From the NCBI GenBank assembly GCA_001305115.1, contig BCAA01000009.1, forward strand, positions 1 through 64,000: a stretch of DNA of 64,000 bases, in the 5' to 3' direction. The notes under the pieces are model-generated. The model saw only the letters and a program-made list of their open reading frames with translations. It ran no database searches and was not told where the DNA came from. Every line of letters starts with the position of its first letter. Position 1 is the stretch's first letter. A program made the translations under genes and the position numbers. The stretch comes from Clostridia bacterium UC5.1-1E11. GTDB lineage: Bacteria; Bacillota; Clostridia; Oscillospirales; Acutalibacteraceae. This document shows positions 28,549 through 37,295 of this stretch, one piece after another.

Positions 28549-29367
28549 TTATATCACGATCGGTAAAAACTGCACAAGAAAATAGATAAACGGCGCCACA
28601 AAAATCACACTGTCAAAGCGGTCCAAAATCCCGCCGTGTCCAGGAATGATTTCGCTAAAATCCTTAATGTGGCAACTGCGTTTAATCAAAGAAAATGCCA
28701 AATCCCCTATAACAGAAAGCGCAGACCCCACAAGGCCAATAACCAAAAGCGACAGGTACGAAATACGAACCTCATAGGAATACAACAACGCCTGGAAGAC
28801 GTAGCCGAACACCAGCATCGCAATGACATCTAATAAAACGCCACCTACCAAGCCCTCCACAGTCTTTTTCGGACTGATCTGTGGGCAAAGCTTCCGTTTA
28901 CCAAAAAAGCTCCCCGCAAAAAAGGCGCCGACATCCGCAATCCAAGCAGAAAAAATTGCGATGATCACGTAGAACATTCCGTGATTTCCACCCAACGCCC
29001 GCAAACCGACCAATGTTCCCAAAGCGGTGGGAATCAACAGTGTCATACTGTAGACAACCCCAATTTCACGAAAAGTAAACAGCTGATGGTAAAAGATCAG
29101 CGCACTAAAAATCACAACGGTATAAATATAATAGGCCGCCTGCTGCCACGTGCCCTGAAGCAGTGGCAGTACGGCGGCAAAAGCGACACTGGGAATCATT
29201 AAGATGTAATTTTTGGACATGCCGAGTGCGGAAATAATCTCGACCACACCCATTACCGAAATGAGTGCAATTGCTATGTTGAGCGCCAAGGGAAAAATCT
29301 GATTAAAAATGACAATTGCCAGTAAAAAAGCAACCAATGCAGCTCCAGAAGCCACTCTCGATTTCAA
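28549..29367 (-). CDS. cdsA: Phosphatidate cytidylyltransferase
   Basis: Makes CDP-diacylglycerol for phospholipid synthesis. It is a polytopic membrane protein of 272 residues with about seven helices. The C-terminal signature is visible: SLIKRSCHIKDFSEIIPGHGGILDRFDS, matching the family pattern with KD, PGHGG and DRxDS. It abuts uppS directly. Confidence 0.95.
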   Translation of the reverse strand: MKSRVASGAALVAFLLAIVIFNQIFPLALNIAIALISVMGVVEIISALGMSKNYILMIPSVAFAAVLPLLQGTWQQAAYYIYTVVIFSALIFYHQLFTFREIGVVYSMTLLIPTALGTLVGLRALGGNHGMFYVIIAIFSAWIADVGAFFAGSFFGKRKLCPQISPKKTVEGLVGGVLLDVIAMLVFGYVFQALLYSYEVRISYLSLLVIGLVGSALSVIGDLAFSLIKRSCHIKDFSEIIPGHGGILDRFDSVIFVAPFIYFLVQFLPIVI

Positions 29368-30078
29368 TTATATCCCTCCAAAGCGCCTGTTTCGTTTGAC
29401 AAACTCTTCCAAGGCGTGATCCAAATCCTCTGTAGTAAAATCTGGCCACAGAATATCCATGATGACATATTCGCTGTATGCCGATTGCCAGAGCAAAAAG
29501 TTGGACGTCCGATTTTCTCCACTGGGCCGGATAATCAGATCGGGATCGGGCTGTCCAGCGGTGTAAAGACAACGCTCAATAGCAGCTTCATCGATCTCAT
29601 CCGGCTGCATAGAGCCGTGTTTTACTTCTTGCGCCAACTGGCGCATGGCATGCGTCAACTCCGCACGGCCACCGTAATTCATAGCAATATTGAGCACCAT
29701 GCCTGTTTTGTTTTTGCTGGATTCCTCCACCTGCTCAATCAAATCGCGCAAAACCGGAGCAAAGACAGAAACATCTCCAATAAAACGGGTACGGATGTTC
29801 TCCTCCGTAAAATCCCGAAGCGCTTCCTCCAGATATTGTCTAAAAAGGCGCATTAGGGCTTTTACTTCTTCCTGCGGCCTCTTCCAGTTCTCTGTGGAAA
29901 AAGCATATACGGTCAAATAGCGGATGCCAATCTGGCTGCAATACTTAGCAATGGTCCGGAAATTGGAGGCACCGGCCACATGGCCCGCTGAACGCGGCAA
30001 ACCGCGTTTTTTTGCCCAGCGGCCGTTCCCATCCATGATAATCCCCACATGCTCTGGGAGATGCTGTCCTTTGTACAT
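29368..30078 (-). CDS. uppS: Isoprenyl transferase (undecaprenyl diphosphate synthase)
   Basis: Condenses IPP units onto FPP in the cis configuration to make the lipid carrier for wall synthesis. At 236 residues it has the family length: HVGIIMDGNGRWAKKRGLPR (catalytic Asp, P-loop), AGHVAGASNFR, LTVYAFSTENWKRP, and the C-terminal DLIIRPSGENRTSNFLLWQ. Encoded between frr and cdsA. Confidence 0.95.
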   Translation of the reverse strand: MYKGQHLPEHVGIIMDGNGRWAKKRGLPRSAGHVAGASNFRTIAKYCSQIGIRYLTVYAFSTENWKRPQEEVKALMRLFRQYLEEALRDFTEENIRTRFIGDVSVFAPVLRDLIEQVEESSKNKTGMVLNIAMNYGGRAELTHAMRQLAQEVKHGSMQPDEIDEAAIERCLYTAGQPDPDLIIRPSGENRTSNFLLWQSAYSEYVIMDILWPDFTTEDLDHALEEFVKRNRRFGGI

Positions 30079-30135
30079 ACTGGTCGTATCTTTCCTTCCG
30101 TTTATCCCAGCTCTCTATATAGATATGCAGCTGGA

Positions 30136-30690
30136 TTAGATCTCCATGATTTCTTTTTGCTTCTTTTCAAAGATGGAGTCGATTTCCTTGCAGTATTTAT
30201 CGGTAAGATCCTGCGTCTTTTTTTCGCCCTTTTTCAGATCGTCCTCACTGATCTCCGCTTTCTTTTCCATTGCTTTCAGCTTTTCAATGGCATCCCGGCG
30301 AATCGAGCGAACTGTGATCTTGGTATCCTCTGCCATTTTACTGACCTCTTTTACCAGCTCCTTACGGCGCTCTTCCGTCAGCTGCGGGAAGGTCATGCGG
30401 ATTACCTTGCCATCGCTCTGCGGATTAATCCCAATATCCGAGGACTGGATCGCCTTTTCAATAGCGCGGCAAACCGAAGCATCCCATGGCTGGATCACCA
30501 GCACACGCGCTTCTGCCACCGATACAGCTGCCAGCTGATTGATCGCGGTCGGCGCGCCGTAATAATCCACTTTTACTTTATCCAACACAGCCGGGTTTGC
30601 CCTTCCTACGCGGACACCCGCATAGGTATGTTCCAAATTTGCTGCGCTTTTTTCCATGCGTTCTTCTGCGTTCTTCAATACTTCTTTCAA
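30136..30690 (-). CDS. frr: Ribosome recycling factor
   Basis: Splits post-termination ribosomes with EF-G. The 184 residues match [51 protein letters not shown] and [23 protein letters not shown]. The start is TTG at 30690, overlapping the pyrH stop (TTGA), with AAGGAGG about 7 nt upstream; an upstream in-frame reading lies inside pyrH and is not used. Confidence 0.95.
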   Translation of the reverse strand: MKEVLKNAEERMEKSAANLEHTYAGVRVGRANPAVLDKVKVDYYGAPTAINQLAAVSVAEARVLVIQPWDASVCRAIEKAIQSSDIGINPQSDGKVIRMTFPQLTEERRKELVKEVSKMAEDTKITVRSIRRDAIEKLKAMEKKAEISEDDLKKGEKKTQDLTDKYCKEIDSIFEKKQKEIMEI

Positions 30691-31403
30691 TGTTCTTCCT
30701 CCTTTACAATTGTGCCAATCGGATCTCCGCAAATGGCTTTTGTGATATTTGCCGGTTGGTCAATGCTAAATACCAAGATCGGAATATTATTGTCCTTACA
30801 CATGGTGGCAGCCGTGCTGTCCATCACTTGCAAGTTTTTATTCAATACATCCATGAAGGAAAGGGTATCATATTTCACAGCATTCGGATTCTTCTTCGGA
30901 TCGCTGTCATAAACGCCATCCACCATCGTCGCCTTTAGAATGATGTCCGCATCGATCTCCGCCGCCCGCAGAGAAGCTGCTGTATCTGTAGAGAAGAACG
31001 GATTGCCCGTTCCACAACCGAACACTACGACACGCCCTTTTTCCAGATGGCGGACTGCACGGTTCCGAATATACGGCTCTGCGATTTGCTGCATGGAGAT
31101 CGCGGTCTGTACCCGCACGGTCAATCCAAGCTGTTCCAATGCATCCGCTACGCCGAGCGCATTGATAGTCGTCGCCAGCATTCCCATATGATCTGCACGG
31201 GTGCGATCCATCTGTCCACTGCTGCGACCACGCCAGAAATTCCCGCCGCCAACAACAATGGCAATTTGAACGCCCATGTCGACGCACTCTTTGATCGGAC
31301 GGCAAATGCGCAAAACCGTATCAAAATCAATGCCATGCGTCTCTTTCCCGGCCAGGGACTCTCCGCTCAACTTTAAAAGAACCCGCTTATATTTCGGCTG
31401 CAA
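30687..31403 (-). CDS. pyrH: UMP kinase
   Basis: Phosphorylates UMP to UDP; bacterial hexameric amino-acid-kinase fold, GTP-activated. The 238 residues show [72 protein letters not shown] and [18 protein letters not shown]. The TTG at 31403 is preferred (GGAG 8 nt upstream); an earlier TTG at 31412 sits too close to the same site. First gene of the pyrH-frr-uppS-cdsA-dxr-rseP-ispG-polC run; rpsB and tsf, often upstream, are not here. Confidence 0.95.
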   Translation of the reverse strand: MQPKYKRVLLKLSGESLAGKETHGIDFDTVLRICRPIKECVDMGVQIAIVVGGGNFWRGRSSGQMDRTRADHMGMLATTINALGVADALEQLGLTVRVQTAISMQQIAEPYIRNRAVRHLEKGRVVVFGCGTGNPFFSTDTAASLRAAEIDADIILKATMVDGVYDSDPKKNPNAVKYDTLSFMDVLNKNLQVMDSTAATMCKDNNIPILVFSIDQPANITKAICGDPIGTIVKEEEH

Positions 31404-31453
31404 ATCTAACAACTCCTACTTTCGATTTTATAAATTGTATTACAACTTCTATT

Positions 31454-31482
31454 ATTTTACAATATGCGTTCCGCATTGTAAA
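31454..31482 (-). promoter_or_regulatory. pyrH promoter with embedded inverted repeat
   Basis: On the minus strand TTTACA (31477-31482), 17 nt and TAAAAT (31454-31459). The same segment is a dyad: TTTACAATGCG on one side and CGCAT-AT-TGTAAA on the other, so any dimeric regulator binding it would cover the promoter. Confidence 0.6.
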
Positions 31483-31592
31483 GCATTTCCTTTGCATTTC
31501 ACGCATTATTCACAAGTCCACCACACTTCGCCCACACTGCTGAGGGATAAGAGCTATATACCTCAAAATGTGCCCTTTTCTTCCAGTATTTC

Positions 31593-31835
31593 GTCAAACC
31601 TACCGACTGCCGGTGGAATAATAAGGCCCTATAAGGGGGCATATACCGAAAAGCGTCTCAAGATGCACGGAATCTTATTCCGCCTACATCACTTACCCAC
31701 AAACCGTAAACGGGCAATCGCCGTTTTAACGGCAACCATTTATCATCGAAAGGTTGTCGTTAGCAGTCGCTTCGCTCGATGTTTGAAACAAAGGCTTTTT
31801 TACGGGACCCTTCAGCGGCTCTGTCGGAGACCTGA
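31593..31835 (-). repeat. Interspersed structured repeat, copy B
   Basis: About 240 bp, diverged homologue of 10944-11196: it shares GTCA-AACC, TACCG, AAGCGTCTCAA (31651-31661), ATCACTT, CCGTAAACGG (31704-31713), CGGCAAC and CGGCTCTG in order. GCCGTTTTAACGGC (31720-31733) is a perfect hairpin; copy A has a changed but still foldable version. The end hairpin (ACCG/CGGT, 31602-31614) is degraded relative to copy A. It fills most of the 31413-31885 gap between pyrH and hpf. Confidence 0.55.
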
Positions 31836-31844
31836 ACCAATAAA

Positions 31845-31873
31845 AGCGGGGGCTGCAAATAGCAGCCCCCGCT
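31845..31873 (-). terminator. Terminator of hpf
   Basis: A 12-bp stem (AGCGGGGGCTGC with its complement) and a 5-nt loop are followed on the minus strand by TTTATT, 13 nt after the hpf stop. Confidence 0.88.
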
Positions 31874-31885
31874 ATAGATGCAATT

Positions 31886-32437
31886 TTATTCCGCATCCGG
31901 TTCAAGCAGGCCATAATCCCCATTTTTACGGCGGTATACCACATTGATCTCTCCGCTGCTCTCATTGCGGAACATAAAGAACTGGTGGTCGAGCATGTTC
32001 ATCTGCAAAATTGCCTCATCCACACTGAGCGGTTTGACAAAGAAATGCTTGGTACGCACCACACGATATTCTGGCTCTGCCTCCATCTCATCGGCGACCG
32101 GCTCTTCCACTGGAAAATCGCTGAGATACTGATCGATGGCGCCAGAATGTACCTTCTTGGCCAGTTTGGTCTTATTCTTACGGATCTGCCTTCCCAAAGC
32201 GCTCATCACCTGGTCAAGCGCATCATTCATCTCCAAAGCGGTAGACTCCGCACGATAGATCATCCCACGCTGCTTAATTGTTATTTCAACCGTCTGACGG
32301 TTTTTTTCGAGAGTTACCACCACATTGGCGTCAGCATCCTCATCAAAGATGCGATCGAAGCGAGACAGTTTTTTCTTCGCAAGCTCTTTAAAATTATCCC
32401 TTAAATTGACCTTTCTTCCGGTAATGGTAATCTTCAT
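31886..32437 (-). CDS. hpf: Ribosome hibernation-promoting factor, long form (RaiA/HPF)
   Basis: Dimerises 70S ribosomes into inactive 100S particles under stress. It has 183 residues in two domains: N-terminal S30AE/YfiA (~1-100, MKITITGRKVNLRDNFKELAKKK) and the C-terminal dimerisation domain (~125-183, PLSVDEAILQMNMLDHQFFMFRNE). The long form is typical of Firmicutes. The ATG at 32437 follows AAGGAG by about 8 nt; the open frame continues upstream only through the leader RNA. Confidence 0.95.
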   Translation of the reverse strand: MKITITGRKVNLRDNFKELAKKKLSRFDRIFDEDADANVVVTLEKNRQTVEITIKQRGMIYRAESTALEMNDALDQVMSALGRQIRKNKTKLAKKVHSGAIDQYLSDFPVEEPVADEMEAEPEYRVVRTKHFFVKPLSVDEAILQMNMLDHQFFMFRNESSGEINVVYRRKNGDYGLLEPDAE

Positions 32438-32444
32438 AATAACA

Positions 32445-32665
32445 TCTCCTTCTTCAATTCGCGCCGCTGACGCCGCCCGCTTGGGCCGCCGCTGCAAGGA
32501 CGCACCGAAGGTCTTCCTGTCATGGGCGTTCCGGGCGGAACAACACCGGAACAGCGCGTGCTTCAATTTTGATGCTTTGAATGGATTCGAGTACAGACAC
32601 GATGTACCACCAAGGAAACACCCCAACCATTCCCTGCCACATCGTGATCTCTTCTCCTCTATAAT
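32445..32665 (-). ncRNA. raiA: raiA-motif-like structured leader RNA
   Basis: The 273-nt gap upstream of hpf is GC-rich and folds. On the minus strand CACGATGT (32639-32646) pairs perfectly with ACATCGTG (32598-32605), enclosing CAGGGAA/TTCCTTG, and the 3' half has GGTGTTGTTCCGCCCGG and GGCGGC-type elements. Position directly before a raiA/hpf gene, length of about 220 nt and the paired 5' domain fit the raiA motif, a large conserved RNA of Firmicutes and Actinobacteria with unknown function. I assign the family from context and remembered features, not from a covariance search. Confidence 0.65.
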
Positions 32666-32710
32666 ATAACATATTATCTAAATAAAAGGAAGTATTTCAT
32701 GACTAAATTG

Positions 32711-33541
32711 TTATTTTTTATGACGGGTTACATGGCACCCAACATTGACTGCCACTGGTAGGCCAGCAATATGTGTCGGAAAGGATTCTATATGAACACA
32801 GAGTGCCGTGGTATCTCCTCCAAACCCCTGTGGGCCAATCCCCAATGCGTTTACCTCGTCCAACATGCGTTTTTCCAACTCCGCATAAAAAGAATCTGGA
32901 TTAGGCTCCGAAACAGGCCGACAGAGAGCCATCTTTGCTAGAATGGCACATTTTTCGAAATCGCCGCCAATTCCAACGCCGAGAACCATCGGCGGACAGG
33001 GGTTACTTCCGGCAACCCGTGCAGTCTCTACCACAAATCCAACGATGTCGTCCAGAGAAGCGGATGGCGTGAACATTTTCATACGGCTCATGTTCTCGCT
33101 CCCGAATCCCTTGGGGGCAACCATCAGGGACAATCGATCCCCTTCCACCAAGCGCGTATGCAAAATTGCAGGGGTATTGTCCCCTGTGTTGCCGCGCCGA
33201 ATAGGGTCGGCCACCACGGAACAGCGCAACAGACCATCCACATACCCCTGCCGGACGCCTTCATTGACTGCATGTTCAAAATTCCCATGGATATGGACAT
33301 CCTGGCCGACCTCCGCAAAGATTACGGCCATACCGGTGTCCTGGCAAACGGGAATTTGCAATTCCCGTGCAGCGTCCATGTTGTCGCAAAGATCGCAAAG
33401 AATGGCCTTTCCCAGTGGGGATGTTTCTTCTTCAGCGGCACAGTGTATACATGTCTCCAAATCTTCTGGAAGCACACGGTTTGCATCCATACAAAGCTGC
33501 CGGACTGCTGCGGTAATCTGCTCGGCTTCTATTTCCCTCAT
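32711..33541 (-). CDS. Fumarate hydratase alpha subunit (class I, Fe-S)
   Basis: Alpha half of the two-subunit oxygen-sensitive fumarase or of L(+)-tartrate dehydratase; in Clostridia usually fumarase. The 276 residues contain the Fe-S cysteines in PVCQDTGMAVIF and GSNPCPPMVLGVGIGG plus a third in the C-terminal half (TTALCVHIESF or NVGCHVTRH). The beta subunit, normally the next gene, is absent: the following gene is hpf. The start overlaps the amidohydrolase stop by 4 nt (ATGA). Confidence 0.88.
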   Translation of the reverse strand: MREIEAEQITAAVRQLCMDANRVLPEDLETCIHCAAEEETSPLGKAILCDLCDNMDAARELQIPVCQDTGMAVIFAEVGQDVHIHGNFEHAVNEGVRQGYVDGLLRCSVVADPIRRGNTGDNTPAILHTRLVEGDRLSLMVAPKGFGSENMSRMKMFTPSASLDDIVGFVVETARVAGSNPCPPMVLGVGIGGDFEKCAILAKMALCRPVSEPNPDSFYAELEKRMLDEVNALGIGPQGFGGDTTALCVHIESFPTHIAGLPVAVNVGCHVTRHKK

Positions 33542-34710
33542 TTTATTTCTCCTTCCGATTCCACCCGTTTTCCGCCCGCGACAACCATCTTGGGCTTTGC
33601 TGCAACTGTCAGCGGGTCCTGGTCAAAGAGCACCAGGTCCGCGTCTTTTCCGACTTCCAAAGAACCTACACGGTGATCCATTCCACAAATCTTCGCTGGA
33701 TTGATCGTGATTGCACGCAGTGCTTCCTCATGGTCCATGCCTTCCCGTACGGCCAGCCCCGCACAGACAGGCAAATACTGAATCGGGATCACCGGGTGGT
33801 CGGTAATAATTGCAGGCCGAAGCCCCGCCTTTGACAAAACCCCCGGTGTAGCCGGCGTCTGATTGCGCAGCTCCGGTTTGCTTCGATCACTGAGGAAGGG
33901 GCCCGAAAGTACTCGTGTCCCCTCCTCTACAAGTCCGTCCACGATCAAATGCGATTCTGTGCCATGGATCACTACATAGTCGAGCTGGAACTCCTTCGCA
34001 ATACGCACCGCTGTGAAAATATCGTCGGCTCGATGAGCATGGAAATGTACCTGAATCTCTCTACGGAGGGCAGGTAATAGAGCTTCGCACTTTATATCAA
34101 ATTCAGGCCTATCAAAATCCTCATCCTTTTCCGCACGTTCCAACTCTTCTTGGTAACGTTTCGCCTTATAAAGCTGTTCACGGATCAAAGCGGTAGTGGC
34201 CATCCGTGTCGAAGGCGTCTGGTTCTTTCCATGGTAAACGGTCTTGGGATTTTCCCCCAAAGCCATTTTAATCGCAAAAGGCGCCTTGACAATCATACGA
34301 TCAATACAGTTCCCATAGGTCTTTATGGCAGCCATCTGTCCCCCGATCGCATTTGCGCTGCCGGGACCCGTCACCACAGTGGTAATACCCGCTCCCAACG
34401 CTTCACGAAAACAGCGGTCCACCGGGTTGATTGCATCGATTGCGCGAAGCTGAGGGGTAACTGGATCGGTTTCTTCATTTCCGTCATCCCCTTCAAAGGT
34501 GAGTCCATCTTCCCACATACCCAGATGGGTATGTGCATCGACAAAACCAGGATACAGTGCTGCCCCCTGGGCATCGATGACTTCTTCGTTTGGCTTTGCA
34601 TCCGCTGGCATCGGCCCCAGTTCCGCAATGACGGTTCCCTCTGTGCGTAGGTATCCATTTTCTATATAAGTCCCCGCCATCGTGTACAAACGGGCATTGA
34701 CAATCAGCAT
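33538..34710 (-). CDS. Amidohydrolase-family metal-dependent hydrolase
   Basis: A cytosolic amidohydrolase of 390 residues, closest in pattern to imidazolonepropionase-like/dihydroorotase-type members. Metal ligands: PGFVDAHTHLGMWEDG (HxH), a lysine or glutamate in the mid-barrel, HFHAHRADDI, VVIHGTESH and the Asp in ITDHPVIPIQYLP. It ends with DADLVLFDQDPL, the usual small beta-domain. The AGGAGG ribosome site fixes ATG at 34710. It is coupled to the fumarase alpha gene; the substrate is not deducible. Confidence 0.82.
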   Translation of the reverse strand: MLIVNARLYTMAGTYIENGYLRTEGTVIAELGPMPADAKPNEEVIDAQGAALYPGFVDAHTHLGMWEDGLTFEGDDGNEETDPVTPQLRAIDAINPVDRCFREALGAGITTVVTGPGSANAIGGQMAAIKTYGNCIDRMIVKAPFAIKMALGENPKTVYHGKNQTPSTRMATTALIREQLYKAKRYQEELERAEKDEDFDRPEFDIKCEALLPALRREIQVHFHAHRADDIFTAVRIAKEFQLDYVVIHGTESHLIVDGLVEEGTRVLSGPFLSDRSKPELRNQTPATPGVLSKAGLRPAIITDHPVIPIQYLPVCAGLAVREGMDHEEALRAITINPAKICGMDHRVGSLEVGKDADLVLFDQDPLTVAAKPKMVVAGGKRVESEGEIK

Positions 34711-34806
34711 GGTTCACATTCCTCCTAATCATCTGAATAGACAACCCTATCATCTCTATAGCTTCTCCAGATTATCCACAATCATTTTTCTGTTACCCTA
34801 CAAAAA

Positions 34807-34828
34807 AGCGGAGTGCATGCACTCCGCT
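34807..34828 (-). terminator. Terminator after yabR
   Basis: An 11+11 bp perfect palindrome (AGCGGAGTGCA with TGCACTCCGCT) is followed by TTTTTTG on the minus strand. Confidence 0.85.
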
Positions 34829-34840
34829 CACTTTCTGCCT

Positions 34841-35281
34841 TTATTTCGATTGACCAGACCCGCCATGTCTGGAAAAGCCGCCGCGCTTTGCCTCCATGGT
34901 GCGCTTCAAGTCGGACATTTTTTCGTCACTCGCCTGCTTAAAACGGGACATCATATCCTCAAAGCTGGTCGGTTCGCTCTTCCGACTCTGCCACTCATAA
35001 TTTCCAGGACGGCCAGGACGTTGCGCAGGAGCGCTCTTCGGCGGGGGCGGAACAGCCCTCTTCATGGAAAGGCTTACCTTTCCCTCCTCGCTGATACTGA
35101 GGATCTTCACCTTGACCATTTGATTCTCGGTGACATAATCGCGGATTTCCTTGACAAAAGTGGGCGCGATTTCCGAAATATGGACCATGCCGGTTTTTCC
35201 TCCCGGCAGCTCCACAAACGCACCAAACTTTGTAATCCCTGTGACTTTCCCTTCCAGAACTGCTCCTACCTCAAGCTGCAT
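34841..35281 (-). CDS. yabR: S1-domain RNA-binding protein (YabR-like)
   Basis: A protein of 146 residues. The S1 OB-fold occupies residues ~1-75 (VGAVLEGKVTGITKFGAFVELPGGKTGMVHISEI); the C-terminal half is Pro/Arg/Ser-rich and disordered, with a conserved-looking SFEDMMSRFKQASDEKMSDLKRT segment near the end. The position after divIC in the yab sporulation cluster matches Bacillus yabR. It probably binds RNA or ribosomes. Confidence 0.85.
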   Translation of the reverse strand: MQLEVGAVLEGKVTGITKFGAFVELPGGKTGMVHISEIAPTFVKEIRDYVTENQMVKVKILSISEEGKVSLSMKRAVPPPPKSAPAQRPGRPGNYEWQSRKSEPTSFEDMMSRFKQASDEKMSDLKRTMEAKRGGFSRHGGSGQSK

Positions 35282-35334
35282 ATGTAAGTGTTTTCCTCCT
35301 TAAAAAGAGCCTTTCGCGCTAAACCAACCGGGGT

Positions 35335-35637
35335 TCAGTCTCCGGCAATATTCACAAACACACGCTCACCCGGCTTGGCATAATCCAAATCTTCACGGGC
35401 AACCCGCTCGATGTATTCCTTGGTCTCTTCTTCATCGGCGTTGAGCGCATGTTTCATGTCCTCGTTTTTGATCTTCTGAATTTCTACCTGCTCCTGCAGA
35501 TCGGCCAACTGCTGGCTCTTTTCACTGATCTGCACCTGCTGGTTGACCAACGCAAAGACAATATATGCGGCAAAGGCAAAAATAGCTAATTTAAGAAGTA
35601 AGCTTCCCCGCTGCTTTTTTCGTTTGATGACCTTCAT
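35335..35637 (-). CDS. divIC: Septum formation initiator (FtsB/DivIC family)
   Basis: A bitopic division protein of 100 residues. The basic cytoplasmic tail (MKVIKRKKQRG) is followed by a membrane helix (residues ~14-32, LLKLAIFAFAAYIVFALV) and an extracytoplasmic coiled coil (QQVQISEKSQQLADLQEQVEIQKIK) that pairs with FtsL in the divisome. The family's DYAKPGERVF motif is at the C-terminus. The 35637 start overlaps yabQ by 47 nt; an upstream ATG (35709) would overlap more and lacks a ribosome site. Confidence 0.88.
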   Translation of the reverse strand: MKVIKRKKQRGSLLLKLAIFAFAAYIVFALVNQQVQISEKSQQLADLQEQVEIQKIKNEDMKHALNADEEETKEYIERVAREDLDYAKPGERVFVNIAGD

Positions 35638-36169
35638 GTTTTCGGTTCCGCCCTCCTTTTCTGCCTTTGGAACGTATTTTTTGCTTTCCATTGGATTTGT
35701 TAGGATCATTATACACTATCTTCCTGCGGGGTTTCAAGCGCTTTTTACGCTTTGCATGGGATTTTTTTACTTTTTGCGCAATCCGCTGAAAAATTTTTCG
35801 TACCCATCGAACAATCGCGTGAATCATACATTTTAATGGACGGAATAGACAAAAATCTAGAAGCTTCCGAAGCAGACGGAAAACGCGGCTACTGATGAGC
35901 CCAAATGTCATAAAATAGACGCAAAAACCGATTCCCTCCCCGGCGAGCAGGTAAAAACGCACCTCTCCGTAGGAAGCAGCGAGCGACAACAAAAAGGTCA
36001 CAAGGCCTGCAACCGTCATAAATGCTAAGTCCATCCAAAACACATGGGACGGCGTACTCCGAATCATGGTACGCGCTATTTTCAAGACATCATAGATTGC
36101 CCCCAGGGCAAAACCGACACCGACCGCAAGGACAAACCCCTGCATCTGTACCGCAAGTGAGATTTCCAC
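35591..36169 (-). CDS. yabQ: Spore cortex biosynthesis protein YabQ
   Basis: A membrane protein of 192 residues with about four helices in residues 1-110 (VQMQGFVLAVGVGFALGAIYDVLKI) and a long basic C-terminal tail rich in Lys/Arg. In Bacillus YabQ is required for cortex formation and localises to the forespore membrane. The start is GTG at 36169 with GGGAGTG upstream. The tail overlaps the start of divIC. Confidence 0.88.
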   Translation of the reverse strand: MEISLAVQMQGFVLAVGVGFALGAIYDVLKIARTMIRSTPSHVFWMDLAFMTVAGLVTFLLSLAASYGEVRFYLLAGEGIGFCVYFMTFGLISSRVFRLLRKLLDFCLFRPLKCMIHAIVRWVRKIFQRIAQKVKKSHAKRKKRLKPRRKIVYNDPNKSNGKQKIRSKGRKGGRNRKHEGHQTKKAAGKLTS

Positions 36170-36182
36170 AAGGATTCACTCC

Positions 36183-36466
36183 CTATTTGAACAGCTTGGC
36201 AAAAATTCCGCCTCCCGTCGCCTGCGGTTCCGCATAGGATAGGGAGGAAATCTCGCCGTCCAACGTGAGTTCTCCTGTTTCGACGTTCAATTTATTGATG
36301 TGTAGATTTTTCCTTTGACTACCAGTTCTCCTAGATCTGTATAAGCAACAATGGTTTGCTCATCAAAGCTATCCACATTGGATACCCCTGTTGCCGTGAA
36401 CGCTTTTCGATTTTCCAAGATCACACTGTGGGGTACCTTGCCTACAATCTTCTTTTCCTCTGTCAT
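36183..36466 (-). CDS. yabP: Sporulation protein YabP, frameshifted
   Basis: A small spore-envelope protein (YabP/YqfC family), about 94 residues after correction, needed with YabQ for cortex assembly. The N-terminal frame has VPHSVILENRKAFTATGVSNVDSFDEQTIVAYTDLGELVVKG. A missing base at the T5 run (plus 36307-36311) separates it from NLHINKLNVETGELTLDGEI and the tail YAEPQATGGGIFAKLFK. The ATG at 36466 has GGAGG 8 nt upstream. Confidence 0.88.
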
Positions 36467-36539
36467 GCCCGATCCCTCCCATTCCATTTCTCTGGTCTAT
36501 TTCTATGCGGGGAAAAACGGGCATATGCGGAGCAAAGTG

Positions 36540-36806
36540 TCAAGCGCGCGGAGCCGCCGGTTCTTCTGAAAGAACGCGATACATCTCCCCAGCCTCTTCC
36601 TTGCGGGCATATTCGTTGACGGAGACCACCTCCGCCTTGATGTTGCGTGATCCCAATTGAAGTTCCAACACATCCCCCTGCTTTACATCGTAAGAGGCGC
36701 GGGCTACCTTGCCATTGACCAGTACACGTCCGGCATCACAAGCTTCATTTGCCACTGTACGGCGCTTGATAATGCGCGAAACCTTTAAATACTTATCCAA
36801 TCTCAT
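36540..36806 (-). CDS. rqcP: S4-domain RNA-binding protein RqcP (YabO/Hsp15 family)
   Basis: An 88-residue S4-like protein: MRLDKYLKVSRIIKRRTVANEAC is the alpha-L RNA-binding fold. In Bacillus RqcP works with RqcH on 50S subunits during C-terminal alanine tailing of stalled chains. The ATG at 36806 follows AAGGAG; the longer open frame upstream lacks a start site. Its order between hup and yabP is the Firmicute norm. Confidence 0.9.
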   Translation of the reverse strand: MRLDKYLKVSRIIKRRTVANEACDAGRVLVNGKVARASYDVKQGDVLELQLGSRNIKAEVVSVNEYARKEEAGEMYRVLSEEPAAPRA

Positions 36807-36927
36807 TTTTTGCAAACTCCTTTTGAAAGGCACCAAACGTACCAAATTTGAAAAGAAAAAAGGGCGCAACGCTCCAGGACAACCGTCCTGAGCCTTGCAG
36901 CCCCTGATACCTGAATACAAAACGGAA

Positions 36928-37203
36928 TTATTTGATCATAGCATCCTTAAATGCCTTGCCAGCCTTGAAAGCCGGAACCTTGGATGCCGGGATGGTGATC
37001 GGGGAATTTGTCCGCGGATCACGGCCTTGACGTTCGCTGCGCGCACGCACCTCAAATGTGCCAAAGCCGACAATCTGCACTTTCTCCTCGCAGGCAACCG
37101 CTTCGATAATCGTATCAAGAACCGCGTTTACGGCGCTGTCCGCATCTTTCTTAGACATACCGGTTTTTTCCGCAACAGCGGTAATCAATTCTGTCTTGTT
37201 CAT
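36928..37203 (-). CDS. hup: HU family DNA-binding protein
   Basis: A histone-like protein of 91 residues that bends and compacts DNA. MNKTELITAVAEKTGMSKKDADSAV is the dimerisation helix pair, and the beta-arm carries GFGTFEVRARSERQGRDPRTN with NSPITIPASKVPAFKAGKAFK, all standard HU. GGAGG upstream of ATG at 37203. Located between mazG and rqcP. Confidence 0.97.
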   Translation of the reverse strand: MNKTELITAVAEKTGMSKKDADSAVNAVLDTIIEAVACEEKVQIVGFGTFEVRARSERQGRDPRTNSPITIPASKVPAFKAGKAFKDAMIK

Positions 37204-37295
37204 GAGATGTACCTCCGTGTTTTTTATTATTCATCAGCCTTTTCCTCAACCATAGTATGATTGAAAAGCCGAGAATTATTTCAGTATTTCGCGTT

